From RGIG995 sp045635765 (GTDB taxonomy: Bacteria > Bacillota > Clostridia > Oscillospirales > UBA644), in assembly GCA_045635765.1 (NCBI GenBank), contig JAZTWH010000075.1:1-5348 (forward strand): a stretch of DNA of 5,348 nucleotides, read 5' to 3'. The position numbers and the translations under genes were made by a program. Shown here piece by piece: positions 5,329 through 5,348 of this stretch. A model generated the notes under the pieces. The model had not been told where the DNA came from. It did no database searches and was given only the letters and a program-made list of their open reading frames with translations. Every line of letters begins with the position of its first letter. Within the stretch, counting starts at the first letter, position 1.

Positions 5329-5348
5329 TCTGATATCCTCCTAACTAC

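Noticed and set aside
1..5348. Novel defence, mobile or CRISPR-like system
   Set aside because: All coding space is filled by recognised housekeeping families; no direct-repeat arrays, transposase, integrase, attachment sites or unexplained long genes were seen on either strand.

Overview
The window is an ordinary chromosomal segment of a low- to mid-GC Gram-positive bacterium, most likely of the class Clostridia (inference). The supporting points are the gene order rpsK-rpsD-rpoA-rplQ, strong AGGAGG-type ribosome binding sites, a glucokinase of the ROK family, an RluA-family enzyme with a CNRIDRNTQG active-site motif, and an M16-family peptidase. The species cannot be named from the sequence. 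All seven genes lie on the minus strand, so transcription runs from high to low coordinates. No mobile element, CRISPR array, tRNA or rRNA was seen.

Layout in transcription order. Positions 5348-2762 hold the distal part of the ribosomal protein / RNA polymerase alpha operon: rpsK (S11), rpsD (S4, with four zinc-ligand cysteines), a 150-bp structured gap, rpoA and rplQ (L17). This block ends at a textbook 14-bp-stem terminator right after rplQ. Positions 2762-2549 are an AT-rich spacer holding a near-consensus sigma-70 promoter for the next unit, plus a weaker terminator-like hairpin and a weaker candidate promoter. Positions 2548-646 hold a ROK glucokinase gene whose last 8 bases overlap the start of an RluA-family pseudouridine synthase gene, so the two are probably translationally coupled. 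A compact hairpin with a T-run separates these from an M16 zinc peptidase gene (595-1). That gene is cut by the window edge, but its HxxEH active site and distal Glu are visible.

Functionally, the upper block makes the translation and transcription machinery (30S assembly proteins S11 and S4, the RNAP assembly platform alpha, and 50S protein L17). The lower block is a separate housekeeping unit: sugar phosphorylation, RNA pseudouridylation and a peptidase.

I found no evidence of a new biological system. The most worthwhile leads are the folded rpsD-rpoA spacer, which is a possible regulatory leader; the terminator pressed directly against the M16 ribosome binding site; and the glucokinase/pseudouridine synthase overlap.
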